Source: Austropuccinia psidii
Taxonomy: Eukaryota; Basidiomycota; Pucciniomycetes; Pucciniales; Sphaerophragmiaceae
Reading direction: 5' to 3'
DNA length: 64,000 bases
Assembly (NCBI GenBank): GCA_023105745.1
Contig: JALGQZ010000004.1
Coordinates: 36,026,937 to 36,090,936 of the forward strand
This document shows, piece after piece, positions 35,706 through 45,671 of the stretch. How positions within the stretch are numbered: the first letter of the stretch is position 1; each line of letters starts with the position of its first letter. A model generated the notes under the pieces. It was not told the DNA's origin. It made no database searches and worked only from the letters and a program-made list of their open reading frames with translations. Made by a program: the position numbers and the translations under genes.

Positions 35706-38700
35706 CAAGGCTTATTCCCAGTTATTTTCATGGGTTTATACCAACCAAAATTCCACCTTAATTAGATGGAAACTATTAAGTGCCTAATTGACAGAACCAC
35801 ATTTCAATATGAATTGCTACTCACACCACCATATTTGGGTAAGTACCTGATTAGGACAAACTGTGAATCTTGAAGACCCATACTTGCAAAAGGTTCTGTC
35901 ATTTCCACTACAACCTCAAACCCAATGTCCAACTTTGAAGCTGCCCTCTTTCCTTTTTACCCAATTTACACATTTATTTCTCATTTATTGACCCTATTAG
36001 TCACTCCAATTCATATCATCCACATTTAATCTGTGTTTACCCACTTGTCAATCTACTATTGACACATTTTCATCTTTCTTTACCCCAAATACTATTAAGG
36101 TCACTTATTCAAAATTTATGAAGATTTTTTTATGCCTTTCTAAATCTCCACCAAATTGAACACCTGAAAAATAGAATTAAATCATTCAGAACACATTGAT
36201 GCATCTGATTTCATCTTACTCACTAATTTGGTAAGCTTATGCTCATAACTATGGGAACAACCCAATTTTTTCCTGAAGATCTCCAAAAAATAATTAAAGC
36301 TCATGGATGGCTATATAACCCCATCCTCTCCTGATTCAGAAAACTCATACCTCATTAATGACAAATACAACCATTATCAGAATTATAATTTTTTCACTAA
36401 TGAAAGACAAATGGGATCAATAAATGGAATAATTGAAAATTAAAATGATGACAATGAATACTATTGTGTCATACTATATAAAAATAAATTAATTGTTTAT
36501 GAAACCAGTCCCAATCTCAAGGCCTTGAAATTTTTCAAAATTAATATATTGTACTTAACTGTGTAGTAGTATTATGAAGTAAGCCCATAAGACCACTTGG
36601 AAAACTTGATCACCAAACTGATTGAATATTTTGGAAAATAACAGGTACTTACACCTCATGGGGATTTGGATGAAGAGAAGGGTCATTTGAAATTTATTTT
36701 TAAATTCATAAATTTCAGGAATTTTCTTCATTGAATAATAACAATCTCATCCATGATAGCTGAGGGCCTTTATAAGTTTTATAGAATAAAGATTCACATT
36801 CTTGGAAAGAATAACTCAAACCCTCAATAAACATTATTCTAATTTCTGTGGCCAATCTAGTGCTTGTCAATCTAAATTTCCAGGCTGTATAAATCCAATT
36901 TTTGGGGAAATATTAGCAGCTGATTAAAAAAGCATCCTCCTCAAAGTTTTTTTCAAGGCCCTTGTTTCCATTCAATTTATTTTCTCAGCTCTTGAAATCT
37001 GTATTTCAATGCATCTGTCTAACTTTTTCATGGCCTCAAAGACCTAAAATTTCTTCAATATCCACTCAGATCCATTGTGAAAAAAACTAGGAGCTCATTG
37101 AGAAGTTAATTAGCTTACCTAAAGAAGTTTTTATTTGTGAGGAATTTAACTTCTGGCTACCAAGGATCAGACACAGAGCTACTTGGCTACTGTGATCCAA
37201 TGGGTCAATCCTTTTACCTACTCATTTAAAAAATCTTTATTATCATTCAAGGTGTTTAATTCTTATTATGATAGTTTCCTTTCTATAAAGATTAATAAGT
37301 CTAATGGATTCATTTCCCATTATAATATGGGAATATCTAATAGTTTGTCAAGTTTTGATTTGTCCTTTTTGAGAATAACTATCAGAACACTGAATGATAA
37401 AAATGCTCTACATCCACACTGGTGATAAAATGGCAAACAAAGTTTCCATGATCAGTGCTCTCAATCACAAATTTTCCAGAATTAACATCCATTTTCCTAA
37501 AGAGAATTCCTTTAACTAATGCAAATTTTACATGTTGGATTTTGTTTGAAAAGACTTCCAAGCTAATATGAGGAAGTTAAATGAAAACAACTATGTGTTC
37601 TTTGATAACTACTTGGGGGTTAATCCTGAAATTTTTGATGAGAGTAACAACAAAGATTAACCTAAAATACAATAAATCTATTTTAAGTACTTTTCTGAAT
37701 TTTTATGTATTCATAGGTTCATCTGAAATGTTTTAAACCTCAGAAACTATTTAAAAAGTCAAAAACAAAATACTGGCCCAAATTTCATCAAGAGACAACC
37801 TTGATCTCTAAATCAAATCTACTTTGAGACAGAAGATAACTTGAAAAATCTTAAATTACTCAATGAGAATCAACCTCCAAATTATAATACTGGTTAATCA
37901 AGTTTAATTAATCAGTCAATAAAAGTTAGGACTTTGATTATTATGAAAATGGGTCTTTAACTGGTAATTATCTTCACAACCTTTCTTCTTAGCTTATAAA
38001 CTAATTTTTAGGGACTGTATGATTTATGTTCACATATACAGGACTCAACTAAACATTGAGAAGCATCCATTCAATGGTTATAGAAGACCCATGATCCAAA
38101 ATTACTTCCTATGGCTAATCTAATGACTTTTTTGGGTTTTGTTTACACAAAATGAAGAAGGAAAAAGAACTGAAACTTTCAATTCAATTGTAAAATTTGA
38201 CAACCAATGGGGCTTAATATCATCTCAATGAAGAATCTTAGAGAAAAATGGAGTTTATGAAACAAATTTTGGTTCTATTAAAACATTCATGAAATTTCAT
38301 TCAAACTATTCTTAGATCATTATGCTTTAATGATTCCACACACCTGGTACCAAGCTTTAAAGGTAGCAAAATCAAAATTTGAAAAATACTATTAATTGGA
38401 AATAGAAAATAAAAATTCTTTAATTAAATTTCTTTTGAACCCAAATCCTTCTCATCAGGCCAATACCATCATCTTCCTGATTTCTTAAGAATTTTAAGCC
38501 CTCCAAGAAGAGAAATATAGACATTTCAAGCCCAATATATGCTTGTGTTCACCCCAAGATACAAGTGATTTAGATGAACAAGAAATTCTTAGGTACCTTA
38601 ATCCTTTAGTAAAGCCAGGTGTTCTTTTTGTCACAAGAAGACATGGTACTTACTTACTTAAAGAACCTCCATCCCATGCTAAAAGGAGAACACATAATGG

Positions 38701-39219
38701 ATTACTAGAAAGTAAGTACTTCTATCATTTACCTGGTGATTTATTATAAAATTATTTCTAAACAGATCATAACAGTGATATTTCCAAATTTGACCAAAAT
38801 TTCTTTTTGATACTTAATTATTCCAGATTCTTTGACATCAGTGGAACATGTGTTCTCACATAGTGGTAAATCAAAATAACCCATGTGTTCTTCATTGGGG
38901 ACAGAAACAATTGATCACCTAACTTGTATGAAAGAGTGTCTCAATGATGAAGTCATCTCTTGAAGTACTTTTTCATTAAATTTGCTTCTTATTGTACTCT
39001 TTTTGTTTTGTTAATGTGTCTGTGTTATGTGAATGATATAAATGTGGTTATAGTTCTTAACTCATTAAATTGTCTTGTTATTTCTTGAGGAGTATTAGCA
39101 AGACTTATCAAGTAGGGTATTTTTCCTGGAATTATTAAATACAGGAAAAATATATACTTCAATAGGTATGTATTCACTTTCTGGCTTAATTAAGTCAGCT
39201 TACCCAGGAGACAACCTTG
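35706..39219 (+). mobile_element. hAT DNA transposon relic
   Basis: The ends are CAAGGCTTATTCCCAG at 35706 and, inverted, CAAGGTTGTCTCCTGGG ending at 39219, an imperfect inverted repeat starting CAAGG as hAT ends often do. The flanking octamers ATGTATAT and ATATATGT agree at six of eight positions, weak support for an 8-bp duplication. Between them a plus-strand hAT C-terminal region is recognisable. Length 3.5 kb, usual for the superfamily. The N-terminal zinc-finger region is only hinted at near 36400-36540 (EYYCVILYKNKLIVYETS). Confidence 0.65.
38270..38965 (+). pseudogene. hAT transposase C-terminal (dimerisation) region, decayed
   Basis: Plus-strand pieces: DHYALMIPHTWYQALKVAKS near 38310; DTSDLDEQEILRYLNPLVKP in the open frame at 38543-38749; then SVEHVFSHSGKSK, LGTETIDHLTCMKE and LNDEVIS at 38835-38960. 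The last three are the conserved hAT dimerisation signature (usual TSVASERVFS.GG, then LSPETVE.L.C...WL). Stops and frame changes separate the pieces. Confidence 0.75.
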
Positions 39220-39620
39220 ATATATGTAAATATATATTTTTATTATTTTATTTTTATTTTTTTTGCATTTATTAACATTTTCAATTGATTATTAAGACAA
39301 AAAGATATAATTATTTTATTTTTTTTATTTAAAGTTAAATTATAACAAAGCCATTAATGATTTATGTATTATATAATAATATCTTAATTTTTATATTTAT
39401 TTATTTTTTCAATTAAACAAACAAATTGAATAATTTAATAATGGATAATGTTTTTTTTTTGTTTTATTTTTTTTTTAAAAAAAAAAAAAAGAAATTATTA
39501 AAGGATTATTATCTGTCTTTTATCTTATTTTATTACTAATAATAGCTGATCAGCCATAAAATATGTATCAAATTTCACATCAAAATGAAATTCTGAAAAA
39601 GAAACAGAAATAAACATAAT
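39220..39620. other. AT-rich spacer between hAT and Harbinger
   Basis: Homopolymer-rich, including a long T-run then A-run near 39451-39490. No gene. Confidence 0.6.
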
Positions 39621-39795
39621 AGGGGGTGTCAAAGTTACCAAATCCCACACTCAAAATCCCGAGTTTTTTATTGCCAAAATCCCACATTAATTTTTTGGGA
39701 TTTCAGAAATCCCACACCTCAAGAGGTGAGGTATTTTGAGGTACAAAAACCCAGGTTTTTTGGTACCAAATCCCATGTTTAAATACCAAAATCCC
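39621..39795 (+). repeat. Left inverted repeat and subterminal AAATCCC repeats
   Basis: The terminal repeat is followed by at least six further copies of AAATCCC or AAAATCCC and one inverted copy (GGGATTT) within 170 bp. Clustered subterminal motifs like this commonly bind the transposase or its MYB partner. Confidence 0.75.
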
Positions 39796-39940
39796 ACCTT
39801 TAGCTTCCCATAAAGGCACATTTTTCAAACACACAACTCAGTAAGGGAATGTTAAATTGCATAAAATCTAAATACACTCATCATTTATTAAGTTATTTGA
39901 TTTCAAATTGCATTTACTACCAGCCTTTTCTTCATTTACC

Positions 39941-41187
39941 ATGCCCAAGGCATCGCAAAGGCTACCTTTACTTCAGACCTTGAACTCACTTCAGTTCATT
40001 GATGCTCTCAACTCTGATAGTGATTCTGATATCCAGGAAGATATAATCTTATTAGATATGATAACCTCACAAAGATACATCAATCCTCATAGAAGATATC
40101 CATCTCATTACATGTATACAATGAATGATTTACAGACATTATCATCTGAAAAGTTTCGACAGCTATGTAGGACCACACATGAATCATTTGAAAAATTGGT
40201 TGCACAAATTCAAGCTGATAAAACCTTTCAAAACTCATCACAAAACAAACAACGCAATCCTGCCATCCAATTGGCTGTGGCATTATCAAGGCTAGGATCA
40301 AATGGAAATGGGGCCGCTTTGGGAAAGATTGGAATGTTGTTTGGAATTAGCCATGGGGCTATTGTGTTGTACACTCAAAGAGTCATTCAGATATTAATGA
40401 AGTTGAAGTGCAAAGCAATTGTGTGGCCAACAATAGAACAACGCAGAGAAATGTCTCAAGTAATGCAAGCAGAAGGCTTCCCTGGGTGCATTGGGTTTAT
40501 TGATGGGAGTCTCATACCATTATCACAACGTCCTCCCAATGATGGTGAAGCGTATTTTGATCGCAAAAAAAGGTAAGCTGTTGAATCTTTATTCTTTATT
40601 TCAATCTTACTGATGGTTTACATATAAGGTATTCTATGTCAATACAACTGGTTTGCGATATCAACAAACAGCTCACTGCTCTGCATGTTGGTTGTACTGG
40701 GTCACTTCATGATTCAAATGTCTATCAACATATGAAAATAGCACAAACACCTCAAGAGTTTTATGAAAAGGATCAGTACTTACTTGCAGATTTGGCATAT
40801 GCAAGCTCTCCTTGGGTTGTTCCAGCATATAAGGGAGTTGTAGCACATAATGAAGACAACCGTTCTTTCAATTACTGTCTAGCAAAATCGAGGGTCAGAA
40901 TCGAGCATGCAATTGGGATTTTGAAGGGGAGGTGGTTTTCTCTAAGGGAAATGAGAAATCAAATGAGGTATAATCATGAAATTGAATATTTTGTTAGTTG
41001 GGTTGTGTCTTGCATGATTTTAAATAATATGTTAGCTCAAATTGGTGATGAGTGGTTTGATTTATATGAAGATGATGATCCACCACAAGCGGAAAATCTG
41101 GCCAACAATGACATTGGGGAAGATGTGCTAAATATGCGTGAGAAAATTAAACCAATCACTTTGGCATGGAAAAATAGTCAATTGTAA
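39941..41187 (+). CDS. PIF/Harbinger DDE transposase (two exons, intact)
   Basis: Exons 39941-40572 and 40629-41187 join across a 56-nt intron (GTAAGC...ATAAG), giving 396 residues and TAA at 41185. An upstream open extension lacks an ATG, so MPKASQRLPLLQ is taken as the start. The DDE_Tnp_4 landmarks are present: GCIGFIDGSLIPL (Asp 188), FDRKKRYSMSIQLVCDI across the splice, GSLHDSNVY (Asp 239), LLADLAYASS (Asp 265) and SRVRIEHAIGILKGRW (Glu 303). An HTH-like region lies at about residues 110-155 (ALSRLGSNGNGAALGKIGML). The length fits the family. It would cut and join the element ends, usually together with the MYB-like partner encoded at 44201-45432. The TET-like gene converges on it, with 87 bp between the two stops. 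No stop, shift or lost catalytic residue is visible. Confidence 0.92.
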
Positions 41188-41274
41188 ATTTCTTCAGGAC
41201 CAATGTTTTATGTACTTAATTTAATGGCATACAACGGAGTGGAGATGTTATTCATAAAATAAAAGTATTTACAA

Positions 41275-42626
41275 TTAAGATTTTTTAGTTCTTTTTTGAT
41301 CCTGCATATTTCTTTCAAAGTACCCATTGACTCTTGAATTTATTTTGGTGGGTGTCATTTTCAAGAATTTGTCACCTACATTAAATAATTTATGGTTTAT
41401 TTGAAAAGGACATCCAAAATGAGTAATTGTGTCATGATTGATAATTTCTGGAGGTGGTTTTGTTGTATGATGAACCATTGCTGATGTCTTCCAAAGTATT
41501 TCCATGATGCCAGGTTTTTTTGAAAAATTGATCTCCATTTTTAATTCAGGGAAGTGTAAGCCATGTCCAGAGGGGGTGAAGATAGTAGGAAGTGGAAGGA
41601 AATCTTTTTTTGATACAAAAGAAAATATACCATAAGTCCAGGCATTGAGATCGTTTAAATCTTTGTGTGGCTTATTGAAAAATCCATCTTGGGTGACAAT
41701 GACATTGGTAAATGATTTGAATTCTTCCTTGGGATTGGCAGAAGTCCATTTGAGTTGACTGAAGTTGGGTAATTGGGCTGCTTCCATTAATGATTGATTT
41801 TCATTTGCTGCTAATTTTGAAAAATGGGAGATTCTTGAGTAAATGAATTCGTCATATTGATGAAGCTTGATCCATTGATTGTTGTCTGTTTCAATTTGAT
41901 GAGGAGTTAAACCAGGTTTTCTGGAGTAAACACCTAATAATTTTGTAATTAGTCAGTAATTATTAAGGTAATATGACAAAAAGATCACACACCTGCAGAT
42001 TTTCCAGAATCAGAACCAGATCAAAACCCAATACCTTTCATAATGCCACCTTGGAGTTGCTTATTGGTTTTAATTTCTTGTCGATTTTGAGATAAGGACA
42101 TTAATGTCATGATGATTTTTTGCAGCATTTGAGAGTGGCCAGAAGAATTATCAAATGGGGTTATTTCATATATGATGACAGGCAAAAACGGCTTGGATGT
42201 TTTATTAATGAGGATATAAGGATGGGGGAGAGGGTTAAGTGATGGAAGTTTTAACCATGAGGCATTGGAAGATTTCTTGTCAATCAAAATTGTTGAAAAG
42301 TTTTTAAATTCTTTTTTGGAATGGCCAAGGTGAGACATTATTTCTTTTGAATCATGGATGTGTTTTCTTTGGCTTTGGGTGAGCTTTCTTTTATTATTTA
42401 ATTTGGTATTATTATCCTCATGATGTTCTATATTTGGTTTAGTCCTAACCATGACATCAAGAGGAGTAATATGAGCTTCATCATCTTTCAAATCATTCTG
42501 ATGATGTGCTGAGTCTGGTTTAGTCCTAACCATGACATCATCAAAATGATTGGAAGAATGAGAGGGAGGAGGAGATTTTTTTTTGAATTTTAAGGATGAT
42601 GGAAGGGATGGGAAATGAAATGACAT
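41275..42626 (-). pseudogene. TET/JBP-like 2-oxoglutarate/Fe(II) dioxygenase gene carried by the Harbinger element (one premature stop)
   Basis: Exons 42626-41993 and 41933-41275 flank a 59-nt GT-AG intron and give 430 codons. The N-terminal half is basic and low in complexity, with a 27-residue duplication (DVMVRTKP twice). The C-terminal half matches the TET/JBP-like layout I know from fungi: VIVTQDGFFNKPHKDLNDLN with the H-x-D iron pair (His 301, Asp 303), WTYGIFSFVSKK, GHGLHFPELKMEI, KPGIMEILWKT, VHHTTKPPP (His 366 or 367 as distal iron ligand) and HFGCPFQINHK. Such enzymes oxidise 5-methylcytosine or thymine in DNA; activity here is inference. The only defect seen is TGA at 42021-42023 (codon 202, GIGF-stop-SGSDSGK), where a CGA-to-TGA change would explain it. 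The intron, the frame and the catalytic half after the stop are intact. A start downstream of the stop (ATG at codon 261) would still include the iron motif. The gene lies wholly inside the transposon. Confidence 0.75.
42435..42540 (-). repeat. Duplicated 81-bp unit in the TET-like gene
   Basis: A 25-bp exact repeat beginning TGGTTTAGTCCTAACC occurs at 42435-42459 and 42516-42540. The 81-bp period is a multiple of three, so the protein repeats DVMVRTKP and a following HH acidic segment. A recent in-frame tandem duplication. Confidence 0.8.
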
Positions 42627-42699
42627 TGCAAAATAAATTCTTATAATTAATCCTCCCCTATATGAACAAATAAATGAAAAAGTGAAACAAAAATTAAAA

Positions 42700-43080
42700 T
42701 AAAAAATAAATCAAGGGTCAGTAATGATGATTATCCCAAAAATTCAAAAAAAGGAAAAAATAATATCATCAGTAAAAAAAATATCAATATCAGTAAATGA
42801 TTTTTCAAATAAAATAAATGAATTAAAAAAAAATCAAAAAAAAAGATGATCAGTCAATGATTCAAAAAAATAAAAATAAAAAATCATTATCAGTAAATGA
42901 TTTTTGAGTTAAAATAAATGATTAAAAAAAATCAAAAAAAAAACAATCAGTAAAAAAGGAATCAAAAAAAAAACATGATCATTCAAAGGTTGTTGCAATA
43001 AAATGAATGGATAAAAAAATACAAAAAAAAAAATAAGTATTCCTTTTTAACTGATATAATTGAAAAAGAAAATAAAAAAA
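42700..43080. repeat. A-rich degenerate tandem repeats
   Basis: A unit of roughly 80-90 bp containing ATCAGTAAATGATTTTT, AAATAAATGA and AAAATCAAAAAAAA recurs with variation. Upstream of the TET-like gene on its strand. No coding content. Confidence 0.55.
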
Positions 43081-43087
43081 ATAAAAG

Positions 43088-43248
43088 TATCATTCTAATG
43101 GCCTCTAGGGGCCATTAGAATGATAATTGATTAAAACAACGCCGAATCAATTTGGAATTGATTCAGGAGGCCTTCCAAATTGATTTGGCGCGATTTGAAG
43201 GCCTCAGGCCCTGGAACCTCCCAGGAGCCTATTTGGGAGGTTCCAGGG
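43088..43248. repeat. Cluster of four hairpins inside the Harbinger element
   Basis: Four consecutive inverted repeats: 43088-43103 with 43110-43125 (perfect 16 bp, 6-nt loop); 43144-43152 with 43156-43164 (9 bp, 3-nt loop); 43167-43180 with 43193-43205 (13 bp with one bulge); 43209-43223 with 43234-43248 (perfect 15 bp, 10-nt loop). The block is GC-rich and CpG-containing in A-rich surroundings. It could be a folded RNA, a protein-binding array or an ancient small insertion. Confidence 0.75.
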
Positions 43249-43249
43249 T

Positions 43250-43375
43250 TAGTGAGGTGGGGGGTTTTGGGAGGTGGATGATGAGTGATGATGGTGATGG
43301 GAGGGTTAGTTGTGGTTGATAATGGTGATGGGTGGGTGAGTTGTGGATGATGATGGTGATGGGAGGTGCAAAAAA
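43250..43375 (+). repeat. G-rich tandem repeat
   Basis: Imperfect repeats of GATGATGGTGATGGGAGG and GTTAGTTGTGG-type units, about 40-50 bp apart, directly after the hairpin cluster. Confidence 0.6.
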
Positions 43376-43489
43376 ATGAATAAAAATATTTTAAAAGACA
43401 AAAAGGAAATTACCTACAGAAAAATTAAAAAAAAATTAGCAAAAAAGGATTGTGATTAAACAAAAAGAAGAGAAATTCACTTACCTGAA

Positions 43490-43765
43490 TTTTAAAAAAA
43501 GTGGGTTTTTTTTTTAGAGGGAAGGGTGAAAAGTAAAAATAGAAAAAAATTAATTGAGAATTAAAAAATAAAATTTAAAAAAATTGGTGAATTTTTTTTA
43601 AGAGGGAGGCATGAAAAGTAAAAATGAAAATAAAAGTGAAATTTAAGATTTGAAATTCAAAAAAAAAAATTGAAAAAAAGGTGTTTTTTTTTTTAAATTG
43701 GAGGGGTGAACAGTAAAAATAAAAAATAATAAATTAAATGAAATTAAAAAAAAAATTAAAAATTA
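43490..43765. repeat. Three degenerate repeats of about 85-95 bp
   Basis: Each unit holds a T-run, then an AGAGGGA- or GGAGGGGTGAA-like stretch, then AGTAAAAAT (near 43501, 43586 and 43680). No coding content. Decayed tandem array. Confidence 0.5.
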
Positions 43766-44200
43766 AGAATTAAAAATCAAAAATCAACCAAACAAGGGTC
43801 TTTGCCCATTTAAAAGTTGAAACCCTTCAAAATAAAAAATAACCATTAAATTTAAAAAAATATATCGAAAAAGATGAGAAAATTTACAAAAAAACCATAA
43901 AATGACATTTTCATAAAAAAGGAAAAAAGCTGTCATTGAATTTGATTTTTGAACAGACTTCATATAAATTTTCAATGCAAAACTTGCCCAAATTTTCAAA
44001 TCTGCCGGAAATTGCAAATAAATGGCATATGAACTTGGAATGGCAAGTTGGTGCGTCAATTATGCATAAACATTGAAATTTCCCTTTGGTAATAAAGTGG
44101 AGTTAGATTTCATGACATAAGATCAATAATTAAACATAAACATAAGATTTATTGAACAAGCACCATATATAAATTGATCACATTACATATATGTAATAAG

Positions 44201-45432
44201 TTATTTTTTATTGACTAATGCCAGAATGCGTTCCAGCTCTCCAATTGGCCTGCTTGATGACAATTCCGCTATAGTGAGATCCATCTGGCATTGCTTTTCC
44301 TTCAATTCCAATTCACGATTCCACTTTTCTTTTTCAAATTCATGTTTCTTTGCATTTTGCTTCTCGTCAAACTCCATTTGTTTTTGTAACTTGACTTCTT
44401 CAAACCGTTGTTTTTCCATGTTGCACACTTTCTCTTCATTCCACCTCTCCCTGTCCCACTCCAAACGTGCATGATCACTGATTTCACGGGCTAATAAGCA
44501 TGAATTTTGTCAGTAGGATTCGTAATAGTAACCATAATTGCAAGTCATACCTTTGTTCCGTGATTCAAGTAAATTTGCATAAGTAGGTGCAAACATATCC
44601 AGCGACCTTTTCCTAGAACCACTCTTGTCATTCAAGTTGGGTGTCATGGCTTGATTACGCTTTTGTGTTGAATGTGTTATGGATTTACTTTGCTGGTCAA
44701 AGGAGAAATAATCAACAATGGATTACATAAGAATCACTCTTAAATGTACTTACCAAATCATCTTGAAGGTTTTCCACTGGAACCAAGTTATCATCATTAT
44801 GAAGCAAAGGATCCAGATTGTGAGGTGAATCCAAGTGATTATTCTCCTTTGAAAAGCAAATGGGCTTTAATTATCTGAGGTATAAAAAGGAAGAGACCAT
44901 AGCTTACCTTATCAAGCAAAACATCATCATCATCACCATTGAGACTGTCTTTTTCTTGCAAATCATAGCTTGCAATGGGAGTGACATTGGGCTTGTGGCC
45001 AAAGAGCACATCCATTTCCGCATAGCAAGGACACATACTTTCCAGCTTTTCACTCATTGTTTTTATTCCTTTACTCTCATCTTCTTCCGTTATTCCAGCC
45101 CCAGTTAAGTTTTCGAATTTTTTGGCTGCCATATATTTCCTTTTATATGTTCGCCATCGATCTCAGATGCTGCTTGAACTAAGGTTTAGGCGATTTTGCG
45201 ATTTTTTGTTGACCTCAATGGCCATAAGCTGAAACCCATGCTGCTTTGAGGAAGGAGGTCTTCCAATAGTTGTTGAACCGCTAGTACCAAAACATGACTC
45301 AAAATTGGACTTGACTGAAAGCCAATTAATTATTGTTAAATAATCTGTACGTATTAAGTGACCTGATGGATGAGGCAGGCCAGAGGTGATCTTCATATCT
45401 GTCTTGATTTGTCTTGCTTTGGATTGAGGCAT
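44201..45432 (-). pseudogene. Harbinger MYB/NAM-type accessory protein gene (one premature stop)
   Basis: Exons 45432-44908, 44846-44754, 44692-44551 and 44490-44201 join in phase across three 59-62-nt introns, giving 350 codons from MPQSKARQIKTD. The N-terminal half has the trihelix/MYB-like layout of Harbinger partners (YLTIINWLSVKSNFESCFG, SKQHGFQLMAIEVN, DRWRTYKRKYMAAKKFENL, GAGITEEDE). The C-terminal half is a charged coiled coil (WDRERWNEEKVCNMEKQRF and on), like the NAM-associated domain. Such partners carry the transposase into the nucleus and bind the element ends. One defect: TGA at 45163-45165 (codon 90), where CGA (Arg) fits both the frame and the family. Everything else is open. 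Confidence 0.82.
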
Positions 45433-45544
45433 TATTATATGGATGATGAAGTATAAATGGACTATAAGTTGTTCGGTCAGATTGTCCAAAATGGAGTTTA
45501 GAAGAACATGTTGTACAGGTATGAATTGTGAGTACTCATTTGGG

Positions 45545-45671
45545 TTAGGTTTCAAGCTGAAATCCCAGATGCATGGGATTTACACATAAAAAACCTGGGA
45601 TTTAGTGTTGAGATTTGGGTTCCAAATCCCATGTTATTTTAAGGCGGGATTTGGTGACTTTGACACCCCCT
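45545..45671 (-). repeat. Right inverted repeat and subterminal GGGATTT repeats
   Basis: Mirror of the left end: the terminal repeat plus five GGGATTT/AAATCCC copies in about 125 bp. Confidence 0.75.

Larger units (their letters stand above)
39621..45671. mobile_element. PIF/Harbinger transposon with transposase, TET/JBP-like and MYB/NAM-like genes
   Basis: About 6.05 kb, bounded by inverted repeats beginning GGGGGTGTCAAAGT and continuing ACCAAATCCC at both ends with one mismatch. TAATA lies immediately outside each end (39617-39621 and 45671-45675), which contains the 3-bp TWA-type duplication of this superfamily. It carries a plus-strand DDE transposase (39941-41187) and two minus-strand genes, a TET/JBP-like dioxygenase (41275-42626) and a MYB/NAM-type protein (44201-45432). 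The transposase is intact. The preserved ends and the sparse damage (one nonsense codon in each accessory gene) make it the youngest element in the window. Confidence 0.9.

Noticed and set aside
36140..37430. N-terminal hAT gene with a BED zinc finger
   Set aside because: Only scattered words resembling the family could be read; Cys and His spacing was not convincing, so only the C-terminal region was annotated.
43250..43375. G-rich repeats as a CRISPR-like or telomeric array
   Set aside because: Units are irregular, without unique spacers, and do not match the telomere repeat TTAGGG.
43784..44059. 91-codon minus-strand open frame inside the Harbinger element
   Set aside because: No intron signals linking it to neighbours and no recognisable motif; the surrounding DNA is repeat-rich and A-rich.
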